A DNA stretch of 64,000 nucleotides from assembly GCF_945277285.1 (NCBI RefSeq), contig NZ_CALYPR010000006.1, positions 1 through 64,000 of the forward strand, read 5' to 3'. Positions within the stretch are counted from its first letter, which is position 1; each line of letters begins with the position of its first letter. Below, piece by piece: positions 20,362 to 29,771 of the stretch. Both the position numbers and the translations under genes were made by a program. The notes below the pieces were generated by a model, which was not told the DNA's origin, made no database searches, and saw only the letters and a list, made by a program, of their open reading frames with translations. This stretch comes from an uncultured Bartonella sp. (lineage in GTDB: Bacteria > Pseudomonadota > Alphaproteobacteria > Rhizobiales > Rhizobiaceae).

Positions 20362-22701
20362 ATGCCGTCTTTTACAACCAGTCTTGAGAAGACACTCCAT
20401 AGAGCGCTTATGATCGCTAGCGACGCTCATCAGGAATTTGCGACGCTGGAGCATCTGTTACTGGCACTTCTTGATGATGTCGATGCCAAAGCTGTTATTC
20501 TGGCATGTAATGTCGACATTAACCAATTACGTGCGCGTCTGACGCAATATGTCCAGTCGGAACTTGATTCGCAAATTGGTGACGATGAAGACACCAAGCC
20601 GACGAATTCATTCCAGCGCGTTATTCAGCGTGCTGTTATTCATGTTCAGTCGGCTGGCCGAGATATTGTTACCGGTGCCAATGTGCTTGTTGCAATTTTT
20701 GCTGAGCGCGAGAGTTTTGCTGCGTATTTCTTGCAGGACTTGGGTATGACACGTTATGACGCAGTCAATTTCATTTCCCATGGGGTTGCATCCGAAAATG
20801 GAGCTGCGAGTTTCCCGCTTGATGAAGCCGATGACGAGCTTGCAGGGGTGCAATCGGCAAACAATGAAAACAATGCGCTTTCTGCTTATTGCATCAATCT
20901 CAATGAACGCGCCCGCCAAGGCAAGATAGACACACTCATCGGGCGTGAAAAAGAAATTTCGCGGACCATTCAAATTCTTTGCCGCCGATCAAAAAACAAT
21001 CCGCTTCTGGTTGGTGATCCCGGCGTTGGTAAAACGGCAATTGCCGAAGGTTTGGCTAAACGGATTGTCGATAATAAGGTGCCGGAAGTATTAGCCGATG
21101 CTACGATATTTTCACTTGATATGGGCATGCTGGTTGCCGGTACACGCTATCGTGGTGATTTTGAAGAACGTTTGAAACAGGTAGTTAAAGAACTGGAGAA
21201 TTATAAAGGAGCCATTCTCTTTATAGATGAAATCCATACGCTTATTGGGGCAGGGGCAACGTCTGGCGGTAGTATGGATGCTGCAAATCTGCTGAAACCT
21301 GCTTTGTCTTCGGGCGTTATTCGTTGTATCGGTTCGACAACCTACAAGGAATATCGCCAGATATTTGAAAAAGATCGGGCATTGGCGCGCCGTTTCCAAA
21401 AAATCGACGTTAATGAACCATCTATTGATGATGCAATCGAAATTCTCAAAGGTTTGAAGCCCTATTTTGAGAATTTTCACCAGATCAAATATACCGATGA
21501 CGCGATGAAAGCATCTGTGGAACTGTCTTCGCGTTATATGGCAGATAGAAAATTGCCCGACAAAGCCATTGACGTGGTTGACGAGAGCGGTGCTGCACAA
21601 ATGTTATTGCCGAAAAATAAAAGAAAAAAGACTATCGGCATCAAGGAAATAGAAGAAACCGTGGCGACTATGGCACGTATTCCTCAGAAGACTGTCTCAC
21701 GTGATGACCGCAAGACACTGGCCAATCTTGAAAAAGAGTTGAAAAGCGTTGTCTATGGTCAGGATAAAGCCATTGCAGCCCTTACATCTTCGATAAAACT
21801 GGCACGGGCCGGTTTGCGAGAGCCTGACAAGCCGATTGGTAGTTATCTTTTTTCCGGTCCAACAGGTGTCGGTAAGACTGAAGTTGCAAAGCAGCTTGCA
21901 TCGTCTCTCGGGATCAAACTTTTACGCTTTGATATGTCGGAATATATGGAAAGACATACAGTTTCCCGTCTTATCGGTGCACCGCCCGGATATGTCGGTT
22001 TTGATCAGGGCGGGCTATTGACTGATGCTGTCGATCAAAATCCACATGCCGTTCTTTTGCTTGACGAGATAGAGAAGGCTCATCCTGACCTTTATAACAT
22101 TCTCTTACAAGTGATGGATCATGGCAAACTGACAGATCACAACGGTAAACAGATCGATTTTCGCAACATCATTCTCATCATGACGACGAATGCCGGGGCT
22201 ATCAATATGGCAAAATCGGCCATCGGTTTCGGTAAAACGGAGCGCGAAGGCGATGATGTCGAAGCTATTAATCAGCTTTTCCCGCCGGAATTCCGCAATC
22301 GTCTTGATGCAATCATTCCGTTTGCACCATTGTCAGAGCCTGTTATCCATCAGGTTGTGCAGAAGTTTATTCTGCAGCTTGAAGCGCAACTTGCCGATCA
22401 GGAGATTACATTCGAACTGAGTGAGGGCGCAACCAAATGGCTCGCAAACAAAGGTTACGACACACATATGGGCGCGCGGCCACTATCCCGTGTTATTCAG
22501 GAATATATCAAGAAGCCTCTGGCGGAAGAAATATTGTTTGGAAAACTCCGCCACGGCGGAACAGTCAAAGTCCGGACAGATAAGACGGATGACAAAAAGC
22601 TTGCCCTTGAAATTATCAGTAACGAGCCACGCCCGCATAAAAAGATGATGCAAACGGCAGCAGTTAAAAAACGGCAAAAAAAACCGACACCGGCAGATTA
22701 G
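20362..22701 (+). CDS. clpA: ATP-dependent Clp protease ATP-binding subunit ClpA
   Basis: ClpA is 779 aa. It has an N-terminal Clp-repeat domain (1-about 145), AAA+ module 1 with Walker A GDPGVGKTA and Walker B ILFIDEIHTL, and AAA+ module 2 with GPTGVGKTE and VLLLDEIEKAH. It unfolds substrates for ClpP, assisted by ClpS encoded just upstream. The KSAIGFGK segment in module 2 corresponds to the ClpP-binding loop. The C-terminal extension is lysine-rich. A terminator follows within a few bases. Confidence 0.97.
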   Translation: MPSFTTSLEKTLHRALMIASDAHQEFATLEHLLLALLDDVDAKAVILACNVDINQLRARLTQYVQSELDSQIGDDEDTKPTNSFQRVIQRAVIHVQSAGRDIVTGANVLVAIFAERESFAAYFLQDLGMTRYDAVNFISHGVASENGAASFPLDEADDELAGVQSANNENNALSAYCINLNERARQGKIDTLIGREKEISRTIQILCRRSKNNPLLVGDPGVGKTAIAEGLAKRIVDNKVPEVLADATIFSLDMGMLVAGTRYRGDFEERLKQVVKELENYKGAILFIDEIHTLIGAGATSGGSMDAANLLKPALSSGVIRCIGSTTYKEYRQIFEKDRALARRFQKIDVNEPSIDDAIEILKGLKPYFENFHQIKYTDDAMKASVELSSRYMADRKLPDKAIDVVDESGAAQMLLPKNKRKKTIGIKEIEETVATMARIPQKTVSRDDRKTLANLEKELKSVVYGQDKAIAALTSSIKLARAGLREPDKPIGSYLFSGPTGVGKTEVAKQLASSLGIKLLRFDMSEYMERHTVSRLIGAPPGYVGFDQGGLLTDAVDQNPHAVLLLDEIEKAHPDLYNILLQVMDHGKLTDHNGKQIDFRNIILIMTTNAGAINMAKSAIGFGKTEREGDDVEAINQLFPPEFRNRLDAIIPFAPLSEPVIHQVVQKFILQLEAQLADQEITFELSEGATKWLANKGYDTHMGARPLSRVIQEYIKKPLAEEILFGKLRHGGTVKVRTDKTDDKKLALEIISNEPRPHKKMMQTAAVKKRQKKPTPAD

Positions 22702-22704
22702 AAG

Positions 22705-22740
22705 AGGCCTGCTCAAGAAAGATTTTGAGCAGGCCTTTTG
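22705..22740 (+). terminator. Intrinsic terminator after clpA
   Basis: AGGCCTGCTCAA (22705-22716) pairs perfectly with TTGAGCAGGCCT (22725-22736) around an 8-nt loop and is followed by TTT. It begins 3 nt after the clpA stop, so it ends the clpS-clpA transcript. The convergent HIT gene ends 60 bp further on. Confidence 0.88.
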
Positions 22741-22797
22741 TTCGGCTTTCACAATTCTGGCTAAATCTTTAACGCACTTTTCAAAAAGTAGATGATT

Positions 22798-23220
22798 TTA
22801 GAGAGCTGCGCGAATTTTTGCGGCTGCTTCCTCAAGCGTTTTTGTGTCAACCGGTTCGCCGCTGTGGGGCTTTAATGGAACATTTTCAAAACGTGGTATT
22901 ACATGGAAGTGAAGATGGAAAACCGTTTGTCCGCTTGCCGGTTCATTAAATTGCATCACTGTCACACCATCGGCATTAAACGCTTTTTTCACCGCTTTAG
23001 CAATTTTCTGCACAACCTTTATGACTTTTGCAAGCGTTTCCGGTTCTGCATCTAGTAGATTGCGTGATCCCTTGCGCGGGACAATCAATGTATGCCCGAT
23101 GCCTTGAGGCATTACATCCATGAAAGCCACAACATTCTCGTCTTCATAAACTCGAATGGAAGGGATATCACCCCGTATTAATTTTGCAAAAATATTATTT
23201 TCATCATAGCTCTTGGTCAT
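22798..23220 (-). CDS. HIT family (histidine triad) nucleotide-binding protein
   Basis: This is a 140-aa HIT protein with the triad HLHFHVIPR (about residues 102-110), upstream NIFAKLIRGDIPSIRVYED, and GHTLIVPRKGSRNLLD. Such proteins hydrolyse adenosine phosphoramidates or AppppA-like nucleotides in the cytoplasm. The length fits the HinT/HIT branch. It reads in the same direction as the GDPD-like and RidA genes upstream of it, with a 64-bp gap. Confidence 0.93.
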   Translation of the reverse strand: MTKSYDENNIFAKLIRGDIPSIRVYEDENVVAFMDVMPQGIGHTLIVPRKGSRNLLDAEPETLAKVIKVVQKIAKAVKKAFNADGVTVMQFNEPASGQTVFHLHFHVIPRFENVPLKPHSGEPVDTKTLEEAAAKIRAAL

Positions 23221-23284
23221 TTTATCTCCTCGCTTAGAACATTAATAAAAACTCATAACAAGTTGATATAGAATGTTAAAAAAC

Positions 23285-23995
23285 TTAATCAGGTTTAAAA
23301 TCTTCAAATATCATTTGATCGGAATTAACCCGAGCTCTTTCCCAATCATCAAAACTATGAATAATCCAGGAAAGAACAGGCATATTGAGTTTCTCCCTCG
23401 CAAAACGAACGAACGGATTTGCCAATTGCCGAAAATTATAGGCAACGAACTCTATATCATGAGCAAACATCGCAAAATGTTCTTCAACCTCGTTGCGACG
23501 GTTCCCCTCAGCCTTAATTCCATGAGGAATCGAATGGTCGGCAAAACGCATACGCCGTAAAATATGCACATCTTGCGACAGAATGGCAGATTTATTGGGA
23601 TAGGCAATCAGCAATTCAGTTACTCGCGAGATAAGTCCGGCATCTTCTCCGTCATTACCTTCCAGATTGGCCACAATAGGAACTTTCCCAGCAATATTTT
23701 GAAGAAGTTCCTCAAAGGTGAGAATATGCTGTTGATCATCGTCGACACCGATTTTCGCAATTTCTGATGAACGCAAATCGACAATACGCTTTTCGAGGCC
23801 AGCTATTTGTGCAAGCGAAGCCCCGTGAAACACTATTGGCACGCCATCATGAGATAACTGGATATCACAATAGATGGTATAATTTCCAAGTGCAGCAAGT
23901 TTAAACGCGGCCAACGAATTCCCTTTAACCGACTTATCATAGCCATGAAATCCATGATGGGCAATGGGCCGTTTTGTCAACCAATCAAGCCGCAT
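23285..23995 (-). CDS. GDPD-family protein with substituted catalytic residues (probable non-enzymatic homologue)
   Basis: The 236-aa protein aligns end to end with cytoplasmic glycerophosphodiester phosphodiesterases (RPIAHHGFHGYD, LSHDGVPIVFHG, C-terminal SDQMIFEDFKPD). Residues expected at the active site are changed. HRG is HHG at 13-15. The EN motif is GN at 25-26. The Glu of the E-x-D metal motif is Tyr42, with D44 kept. HD is HG at 57-58. The later E-x-K metal/phosphate motif is N-L-E at 110-112. The frame is otherwise intact. The comparison is from memory of the family. It lies 3 bp downstream of the RidA gene. Confidence 0.8.
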   Translation of the reverse strand: MRLDWLTKRPIAHHGFHGYDKSVKGNSLAAFKLAALGNYTIYCDIQLSHDGVPIVFHGASLAQIAGLEKRIVDLRSSEIAKIGVDDDQQHILTFEELLQNIAGKVPIVANLEGNDGEDAGLISRVTELLIAYPNKSAILSQDVHILRRMRFADHSIPHGIKAEGNRRNEVEEHFAMFAHDIEFVAYNFRQLANPFVRFAREKLNMPVLSWIIHSFDDWERARVNSDQMIFEDFKPD

Positions 23996-23998
23996 CCC

Positions 23999-24460
23999 TC
24001 AAATTTCCAGAATGGCTTCCACTTCTACCGGCACGTCCATTGGCAACGCGGTCACTCCGACAGCTGAACGCGCATGTTTGCCAGCCTCGCCTAGGACATT
24101 GACAAACAAATCTGACGCACCATTTGCAACTTGTGGAATGTCAGTAAAATTCGGATCTGTCGCAACAAATGCGGTCACTTTTATAACTTTTTTGATTTTG
24201 CTTAAATCCCCCAAAGCCGCTTTTGCTTGCGCGAGAATATTGATTGCACAAGCCTCTGCCGATTTTTTTGCCTGTTCGGCGCTTACGGTTCTGCCGACTT
24301 TGCCAATGGCGACAGGTTTGCCGTTCTTGAGCGGAAGCTGGCCAGAAATAAAAAGCTGATTGCCAGACTGTTTAGATGTCACATAATTTGCTACGGGCTG
24401 CACCGCAGCAGGAATAGTGATGTTGAGCTCGTTTAAACGGTTTTCAATCGTATTGGACAT
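23999..24460 (-). CDS. ridA: RidA family protein (enamine/imine deaminase)
   Basis: The 153-aa protein carries the YjgF/YER057c/UK114 fold of a longer RidA subgroup. It shows GNQLFISGQLP near residue 35, and a C-terminal RSAVGVTALPMDVPVEVEAI with the conserved Arg that binds the carboxylate of the imine. RidA hydrolyses reactive 2-aminoacrylate and related enamines from PLP enzymes, and would complement serine dehydratase and amino-acid oxidation elsewhere in the window. The gene is the first of a pair with the GDPD-like gene, separated by 3 bp. Confidence 0.9.
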   Translation of the reverse strand: MSNTIENRLNELNITIPAAVQPVANYVTSKQSGNQLFISGQLPLKNGKPVAIGKVGRTVSAEQAKKSAEACAINILAQAKAALGDLSKIKKVIKVTAFVATDPNFTDIPQVANGASDLFVNVLGEAGKHARSAVGVTALPMDVPVEVEAILEI

Positions 24461-24610
24461 GTTTTACCTCTTTTCCCATCATTTCGTATTTGCTCAATAA
24501 CGCATTTCTTTATTTATGCAAACGTAGTCGATAAAAAAAGAAATTTACTCGCTTTTTCTTTATCATATATGGTAACGCCAAAGCTGAGGAAAAAAACAGG
24601 AATATGCCGG

Positions 24611-25435
24611 ATGTCAAAATTTCTCATTGCCGTTGTTTTGTCTGTTATCGGCCTTGGTGTTGCACAAGCTGACGATAAAATTTTCATGATGCCACATTTG
24701 GCAGTCTATGATCTACAGCTCGAAAATGCTTCTGATAAATCGGGAATCTCCGGTCTTGTCGGGCGGATGGCTTATGAATTCAATGGTTCTGCCTGTGACG
24801 GTTATACTACCCGTTTCAGGTTCGTGACACGCATCAGTATGGTTGATTCAGCCGCTCGTCTCACAGATCAACAAATGACAAGTTTTGAAGCTGCAAATGG
24901 CAAAGAATTCCGCTTTGTAAGTAAAACAATTGTTGATAACGAAGTGACAAGCGAAACCAACGGTGTCGCGAAAATTAACAAAAACGATATGATCGTCAAT
25001 TTGATAAAACCGGAAAAACACGAAGTCAAATTGAAGTCGGCAGCTTTTCCTACAGTGCAGACTATCGAAGTGATAAAGCAGGCAAAAGCCGGGCGGCATT
25101 TTTATCGTACAGTACTTTTTGATGGTTCTGAGAATGCCGACAGTTTGACAGAAGCGACTGTGGTTGTCGGTGATCGGGTTGTTGCCAAGGCCGATAATGA
25201 AACAAAAGTCTTAGGCAAACTCGGAAATGAACCTTATTGGCCTGTGACGATTTCCTATTTTAATGACGATGAAAATCAGGATGGTTTGCCAATTTACCGG
25301 ACAAGCTTTCTGCTATACGAAAATGGTATTACACGTGATCTTGTCATGGATTACGGTAATTTTTCAGTCCGCGGCAAATTGCAGAGTTTCAAATTGTTTG
25401 ATACGCCTTCGACGGTGAAGAATTGTAAAGACTGA
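24611..25435 (+). CDS. eipB: Cell-envelope integrity protein EipB family (DUF1849)
   Basis: This 274-aa protein was known as DUF1849 until Brucella EipB was described as a periplasmic beta-spiral protein needed for envelope integrity. A signal peptide (residues 1-20, ending VAQA-D) is clear. Two cysteines, C62 (SACDGYTTRF) and C272 (KNCKD), correspond to the conserved disulfide of the family. ATG 24611 with AGGA 9 nt upstream is preferred to the in-frame ATG at 24569, which would put 14 residues before the signal peptide. Confidence 0.88.
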   Translation: MSKFLIAVVLSVIGLGVAQADDKIFMMPHLAVYDLQLENASDKSGISGLVGRMAYEFNGSACDGYTTRFRFVTRISMVDSAARLTDQQMTSFEAANGKEFRFVSKTIVDNEVTSETNGVAKINKNDMIVNLIKPEKHEVKLKSAAFPTVQTIEVIKQAKAGRHFYRTVLFDGSENADSLTEATVVVGDRVVAKADNETKVLGKLGNEPYWPVTISYFNDDENQDGLPIYRTSFLLYENGITRDLVMDYGNFSVRGKLQSFKLFDTPSTVKNCKD

Positions 25436-25570
25436 TGCTCGTAGATTATTTCGATGGCTGTTTAAAATCGTATTGGTTGACGGAATATCTGCAAATTTAG
25501 CCAAAAAGACTTGAAACTTTTTTCAACATCACTTAACTAGCCAACCATTCCACACACGGAACTAGGGTGA

Positions 25571-25619
25571 TTGCGGGAGACATCCGCAATTTTCCGCCGG
25601 TGGCAGACTTTCGTCTGCC
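25571..25619 (+). promoter_or_regulatory. Structured leader upstream of rpsB
   Basis: Two hairpins lie within 90 nt of the rpsB start. TTGCGG (25571-25576) pairs with CCGCAA (25584-25589), and GGCAGAC (25602-25608) pairs with GTCTGCC (25613-25619) around a TTTC loop. S2 represses its own message in E. coli through a leader structure. A comparable element here is inferred from position only. Confidence 0.4.
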
Positions 25620-25655
25620 TCATTCCGTGGAGGTTCAACCGGAAAGGATAAACAA

Positions 25656-26435
25656 ATGGCATTGCCAGATTTTACTATGCGCCAGCTTCTGGAAGCCGGT
25701 GTTCACTTTGGGCACCAGACACATCGCTGGAATCCGAAAATGGCTCCCTATATTTATGGGCAGCGCAATAACATTCATATTATTGATCTTGCACAGACTG
25801 TTCCACTTCTCCACAATGCCTTGAAAGTGGTGTCAGACACTGTCGCTCGTGGTGGTCGTGTACTTTTTGTTGGTACTAAACGTCAGGCCTCCGACATTAT
25901 TGCTGAAGCGGCAAACCGTTCGGCACAATATTATGTCAATGCACGTTGGCTTGGTGGTATGTTGACCAATTGGAAAACAATTTCCAATTCGATCCAGCGG
26001 CTGCGCAAACTTGATGGAATTCTTGAAAATGAAGCTCAGGGCTTCACCAAAAAGGAGCGCTTAAACCTCGAACACGACCGTGATAAACTCAATCGTGCAC
26101 TCGGTGGTATTAAAGATATGGGGTCTGTTCCTGATCTGTTGTTCATTATCGACACAAACAAGGAAAAAATCGCGATTGATGAGGCAAAGCGTCTCGGCAT
26201 TCCCGTTGTTGCTGTTATCGACACCAATTGTGACCCTGATAATATCAACTATCCAATCCCGGGTAACGATGATGCTTCACGTGCTATTGCACTTTATTGC
26301 GATCTCGTTGCAAAAGCTGCACTGGATGGTATTGCCCGCCAACAAGGTGCAATGGGGGTTGATCTTGGTGCACAGGCTGAAGCACCTGCCGAACCTGCTT
26401 TGGAAAATAAAGAGGCAGCTCCTGCTGCAGAATGA
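25656..26435 (+). CDS. rpsB: 30S ribosomal protein S2
   Basis: S2 is 259 aa, with [22 protein letters not shown] near the N-terminus and the [19 protein letters not shown] signature in the middle. It has an alphaproteobacterial Ala/Glu/Pro-rich tail. It joins the small subunit late and is needed for S1 binding. GGAAAGGA precedes ATG 25656. tsf follows after 116 bp in the conserved rpsB-tsf-pyrH-frr order. Confidence 0.98.
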   Translation: MALPDFTMRQLLEAGVHFGHQTHRWNPKMAPYIYGQRNNIHIIDLAQTVPLLHNALKVVSDTVARGGRVLFVGTKRQASDIIAEAANRSAQYYVNARWLGGMLTNWKTISNSIQRLRKLDGILENEAQGFTKKERLNLEHDRDKLNRALGGIKDMGSVPDLLFIIDTNKEKIAIDEAKRLGIPVVAVIDTNCDPDNINYPIPGNDDASRAIALYCDLVAKAALDGIARQQGAMGVDLGAQAEAPAEPALENKEAAPAAE

Positions 26436-26444
26436 TAAGTCAAA

Positions 26445-26518
26445 CGGGGCACGTGAAAATCAGTTGCCCCGAATTCCAAGATGCAAGGTTGTGGGCGTGT
26501 TGAGGAATAATCCTTGCA
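26445..26518 (+). promoter_or_regulatory. Two hairpins in the rpsB-tsf spacer
   Basis: CGGGGCA (26445-26451) pairs with TGCCCCG (26465-26471), and TGCAAGG (26482-26488) pairs with CCTTGCA (26512-26518). No U-tract follows the first. The second precedes a TTTCGCCTTTATT stretch. The rpsB-tsf gap in E. coli contains an attenuator, and these could tune S2 versus EF-Ts output. Confidence 0.45.
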
Positions 26519-26551
26519 CGCTTTCGCCTTTATTAAGAATAAGAGGTAAAT

Positions 26552-27475
26552 ATGAGCATTACCGCAGCACAGGTGAAAGAACTTCGCGAATTGTCAGGCG
26601 CCGGAATGATGGATTGTAAGGCTGCCTTGGCAGAAACAAATGGCGATATGGAAGCAGCTGTTGATTGGCTGCGCAAAAAGGGCATTGCCAAGGCTGATAA
26701 AAAAGCCGGACGCACTGCTGCCGAAGGTCTGGTTGGTGTTGCCTCCAACGGAAAAAAAGCAGTTCTCGTTGAAGTGAACTCGGAAACAGATTTTGTTGCC
26801 CGCAACGATGCGTTTCAAAATATTGTTCGTAATGTTGCCAAGGCTGCATTGGATACCGATGGTACTTTAGAAAAAATTTCGGTTTCGATCTATCCGGGGT
26901 CAGACAAAACGGTCGCCGAAACAATCAAGGACGCCATCGGCAAAATCGGCGAGAATATGACGTTCCGTCGTTCGGCAGAACTTTCTGTCGATAATGGTGT
27001 TGTTGCGACTTATATTCATAATGGTACCGGCGATGGGTTGGGTAAAATCGGTGTTATCGTTGCTATTGAGACAAATGGCGATAAGAAGGCCGCTGAACAT
27101 TTTGGTCGTCAAGTTGCTATGCATGTAGCAGCAACCAATCCATTGGCGTTGACGGCAGAAGAAGTCGATCCTGCAGCTGTCGCCCGTGAGAAAGCAATCT
27201 ATTCCGAACAGGCTAAACAATCCGGAAAACCTGCCAATATTGTTGAAAAAATGGTGGAAGGGCGTTTGCGCAAGTTTTATGAAGAGGTTGTATTGCTGTC
27301 TCAAGCTTTTGTTATCAACCCAGATCAGACAATTAGTCAGGCTTTGAAAGAAGCAGAAAAAGAGATCGGTGCACCGGCCAAGATTAAAGGTTTTGTCCGT
27401 TTTGCCTTAGGTGAAGGCATTGAAAAAGAAGAGAGTGACTTTGCTGCTGAAGTTGCAGCAGCGGTAAAAGGCTAA
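26552..27475 (+). CDS. tsf: Elongation factor Ts
   Basis: EF-Ts is 307 aa. It has the N-terminal UBA-like domain with [22 protein letters not shown] (about 4-25) and the TDFVARN core motif that contacts EF-Tu (about 82-88). It exchanges GDP for GTP on EF-Tu. AAGAGGTAAAT lies before ATG 26552. The size is normal for alphaproteobacteria. Confidence 0.98.
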   Translation: MSITAAQVKELRELSGAGMMDCKAALAETNGDMEAAVDWLRKKGIAKADKKAGRTAAEGLVGVASNGKKAVLVEVNSETDFVARNDAFQNIVRNVAKAALDTDGTLEKISVSIYPGSDKTVAETIKDAIGKIGENMTFRRSAELSVDNGVVATYIHNGTGDGLGKIGVIVAIETNGDKKAAEHFGRQVAMHVAATNPLALTAEEVDPAAVAREKAIYSEQAKQSGKPANIVEKMVEGRLRKFYEEVVLLSQAFVINPDQTISQALKEAEKEIGAPAKIKGFVRFALGEGIEKEESDFAAEVAAAVKG

Positions 27476-27555
27476 AATTTTGGACAAAATTCGGTTTATT
27501 TGCTTAAATTAAATGCTTTTGGCATTGTGAGGAGCAAAAAAAACGTTGTAGAGAG

Positions 27556-27583
27556 GGCATCGCGTGACAATGCGATGCCTTTC
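27556..27583 (+). terminator. Hairpin between tsf and pyrH (weak terminator)
   Basis: GGCATCGC (27556-27563) pairs with GCGATGCC (27572-27579) and is followed by only TTT. It sits mid-way in the 152-bp tsf-pyrH gap. It may reduce readthrough rather than stop it, since pyrH lies 45 bp downstream without an obvious own promoter. Confidence 0.5.
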
Positions 27584-27627
27584 GTATATCGAGAGGGCAA
27601 AATAAATTTTGCATTTGGAGACAACCG

Positions 27628-28347
27628 ATGACCAACACCCCGCTCTATAAACGAATTTTACTTAAGGCCTCTGGTGAGGCGCTCATGGGCGGACAAAGTT
27701 TTGGTATCGACGTTTCAGTTGTCGATCGTATCGCCAAGGATATTGCCGATGCCCATAAAATGGGTGTTGAAGTCGGGGTTGTGATCGGTGGCGGAAACAT
27801 TTTTCGTGGCGTTGCAGTGGCTTCGAGAGGTGGCGACCGTGTTACCGGTGACCATATGGGAATGCTTGCAACGGCAATCAATTCTCTTGCATTACGCACA
27901 TCGCTTACAAAACTCGGTGTTGATGTGGTTGTGCTTTCAGCCATAGCAATGCCGCAAATATGTGAAAGCTTTTCACAAAGAAAGGCTGTTGGCTACATTG
28001 GTCAAGGCAAAGTAGTCATTTTTGCCGGTGGTACAGGAAATCCATTTTTCACTACTGATTCGGCCGCAGCCTTGAGAGCTGCCGAAATTGGTGCCGATGT
28101 TCTTCTTAAAGCAACTCAGGTTGATGGTATTTATTCGGCCGACCCGAAGAAAGATGCCAGTGCAACCCGTTATGATCGCTTGACGCATGATGAAGTGATC
28201 AGAAAAGGGCTTGCTGTGATGGATACAACAGCTATCACGCTTGCACGTGAAAACCATGTTCCCATTATTGTTTATTCCATCCATGAAAAAGGTGGATTGG
28301 CAAATGTGTTGAATGGCACCGGGCGGTACACAGTGGTATCTGAATAA
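27628..28347 (+). CDS. pyrH: UMP kinase
   Basis: PyrH is 239 aa and belongs to the amino-acid-kinase fold. It shows KRILLKASGEALMG at the N-terminus, VGVVIGGGNIFRG for nucleotide binding, and TGNPFFTTDSAAALRA for the UMP site. It phosphorylates UMP to UDP as a hexamer, usually with UTP inhibition and GTP activation. GGAGACAACCG precedes ATG 27628. It is followed by frr, as in most bacteria. Confidence 0.97.
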   Translation: MTNTPLYKRILLKASGEALMGGQSFGIDVSVVDRIAKDIADAHKMGVEVGVVIGGGNIFRGVAVASRGGDRVTGDHMGMLATAINSLALRTSLTKLGVDVVVLSAIAMPQICESFSQRKAVGYIGQGKVVIFAGGTGNPFFTTDSAAALRAAEIGADVLLKATQVDGIYSADPKKDASATRYDRLTHDEVIRKGLAVMDTTAITLARENHVPIIVYSIHEKGGLANVLNGTGRYTVVSE

Positions 28348-28379
28348 TATTAAGTAAAAAAACTTGAAGGAGAATTAGT

Positions 28380-28940
28380 ATGAGTGACGCTACAAATATC
28401 GACGACCTCAAGCGCCGTATGGATGGCGCCATTTCATCATTCAAACATGAATTGACAGGATTGCGCACTGGACGTGCCTCTGCAAGCTTGCTCGAGCCAA
28501 TTACCGTTGAAGCTTACGGATCTTCTGTCCCGCTTAATCAGGTTGCCAATATTACAGTTCCGGAGCCACGCATGTTGTCCGTTTCAGTCTGGGATAAAAC
28601 CATGGTGAGCTCGGTTGATAAAGCAATCAGAGAATCGTCGTTGGGGCTTAATCCTATTACAGACGGAACAACGTTGCGCATTCCGCTTCCCGAACTTAAT
28701 GAAGAGCGCCGTAAAGAACTTGTCAAAATTGCCCACCAATATGCTGAACAGGCGCGCGTGGCGGTTCGTCACGTTCGTCGCGACGGAATGGAAAGCCTGA
28801 AAAAGGCTGAAAAAGACAGTGAAATCAGTCAGGATGAAAGCCGCATTGCTTCTGACAAAATCCAGAAATTGACAGACGGAACAATTGCCGAAGTTGATAA
28901 AATTCTTGCCGCTAAACAAGCGGAAATAATGCAAGTCTAG
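28380..28940 (+). CDS. frr: Ribosome recycling factor
   Basis: RRF is 186 aa with the family pattern: [21 protein letters not shown]-type N-terminal helix and beta domain, then [18 protein letters not shown]. With EF-G it splits post-termination ribosomes. The ribosome-binding site is GAAGGAGAAT. It lies 32 bp after pyrH and 29 bp before uppS, consistent with one operon. Confidence 0.97.
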   Translation: MSDATNIDDLKRRMDGAISSFKHELTGLRTGRASASLLEPITVEAYGSSVPLNQVANITVPEPRMLSVSVWDKTMVSSVDKAIRESSLGLNPITDGTTLRIPLPELNEERRKELVKIAHQYAEQARVAVRHVRRDGMESLKKAEKDSEISQDESRIASDKIQKLTDGTIAEVDKILAAKQAEIMQV

Positions 28941-28969
28941 AAGATGTTAACGGTGAGCAGGTTCAAGTT

Positions 28970-29695
28970 ATGTTATATCCGCGTCACATTGCCATCATAA
29001 TGGATGGAAACGGCCGTTGGGCCCGTGCGCGTGGATTACCTCGCCTTGCCGGTCATAAGGTTGGTATGGACGCACTCCATCGCATTGTGCATCACGCCAG
29101 TCATAAAGGTCTTCAGTGGTTGACTGTTTTTGCTTTTTCGTCGGAAAACTGGTCACGGCCGGAAGAGGAAGTCAGCCATTTGATGGCGTTGTTGAAACTG
29201 TTTATTAATCGTGATCTTGCTGATCTTCGTGATAATAATGTCCGTATTCGGGTGATAGGTGACCGTGAAAACATACCTGTTGAAATAAAAAAACTGCTTG
29301 ATAAAGCCGAGACAACGACACAAGGAAATGATGGCCTTAATCTTGTTGTTGCTTTTAATTATGGCGGGCGCGCAGAAATTGTACGGGCTTTGAAAAAAAT
29401 TGCCGGCATCATGAGTAAAGGCGATATTCAATTTGACGAGATTGACGAGAATGTTTTTGCAAATTGCCTTGACACAAACGGGATTCCAGATCCTGATCTG
29501 ATAATTCGCACAAGTGGCGAACAACGTTTGTCTAATTTTCTGCTTTGGCAATCGGCATATAGTGAACTCTATTTTTCTTCCTGCTACTGGCCGGATTTCG
29601 ACGAAGAACAACTTGATCTCGCTGTTGCGGATTATTGGCTGCGTGAGCGGCGCTTTGGGCGTGTTTGTGAACATGAAAAAGGCAATGCGTCATGA
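28970..29695 (+). CDS. uppS: Isoprenyl transferase (undecaprenyl diphosphate synthase)
   Basis: The 241-aa cis-prenyltransferase starts HIAIIMDGNGRWARARG (about 6-22), the Asp/Gly/Asn/Arg pyrophosphate motif. It ends with DPDLIIRTSGEQRLSNFLLWQ and YSELYF. It makes the C55 lipid carrier for peptidoglycan and O-antigen. cdsA and rseP follow, the standard envelope-precursor cluster. Confidence 0.96.
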   Translation: MLYPRHIAIIMDGNGRWARARGLPRLAGHKVGMDALHRIVHHASHKGLQWLTVFAFSSENWSRPEEEVSHLMALLKLFINRDLADLRDNNVRIRVIGDRENIPVEIKKLLDKAETTTQGNDGLNLVVAFNYGGRAEIVRALKKIAGIMSKGDIQFDEIDENVFANCLDTNGIPDPDLIIRTSGEQRLSNFLLWQSAYSELYFSSCYWPDFDEEQLDLAVADYWLRERRFGRVCEHEKGNAS

Positions 29696-29771
29696 CGGCG
29701 CTTGTAATCGGGAAAAGCAAAAAGGCAGGTTTTTGTTTATCTGAGCGAGCAATTTTTAGATCGGAGAGCCA

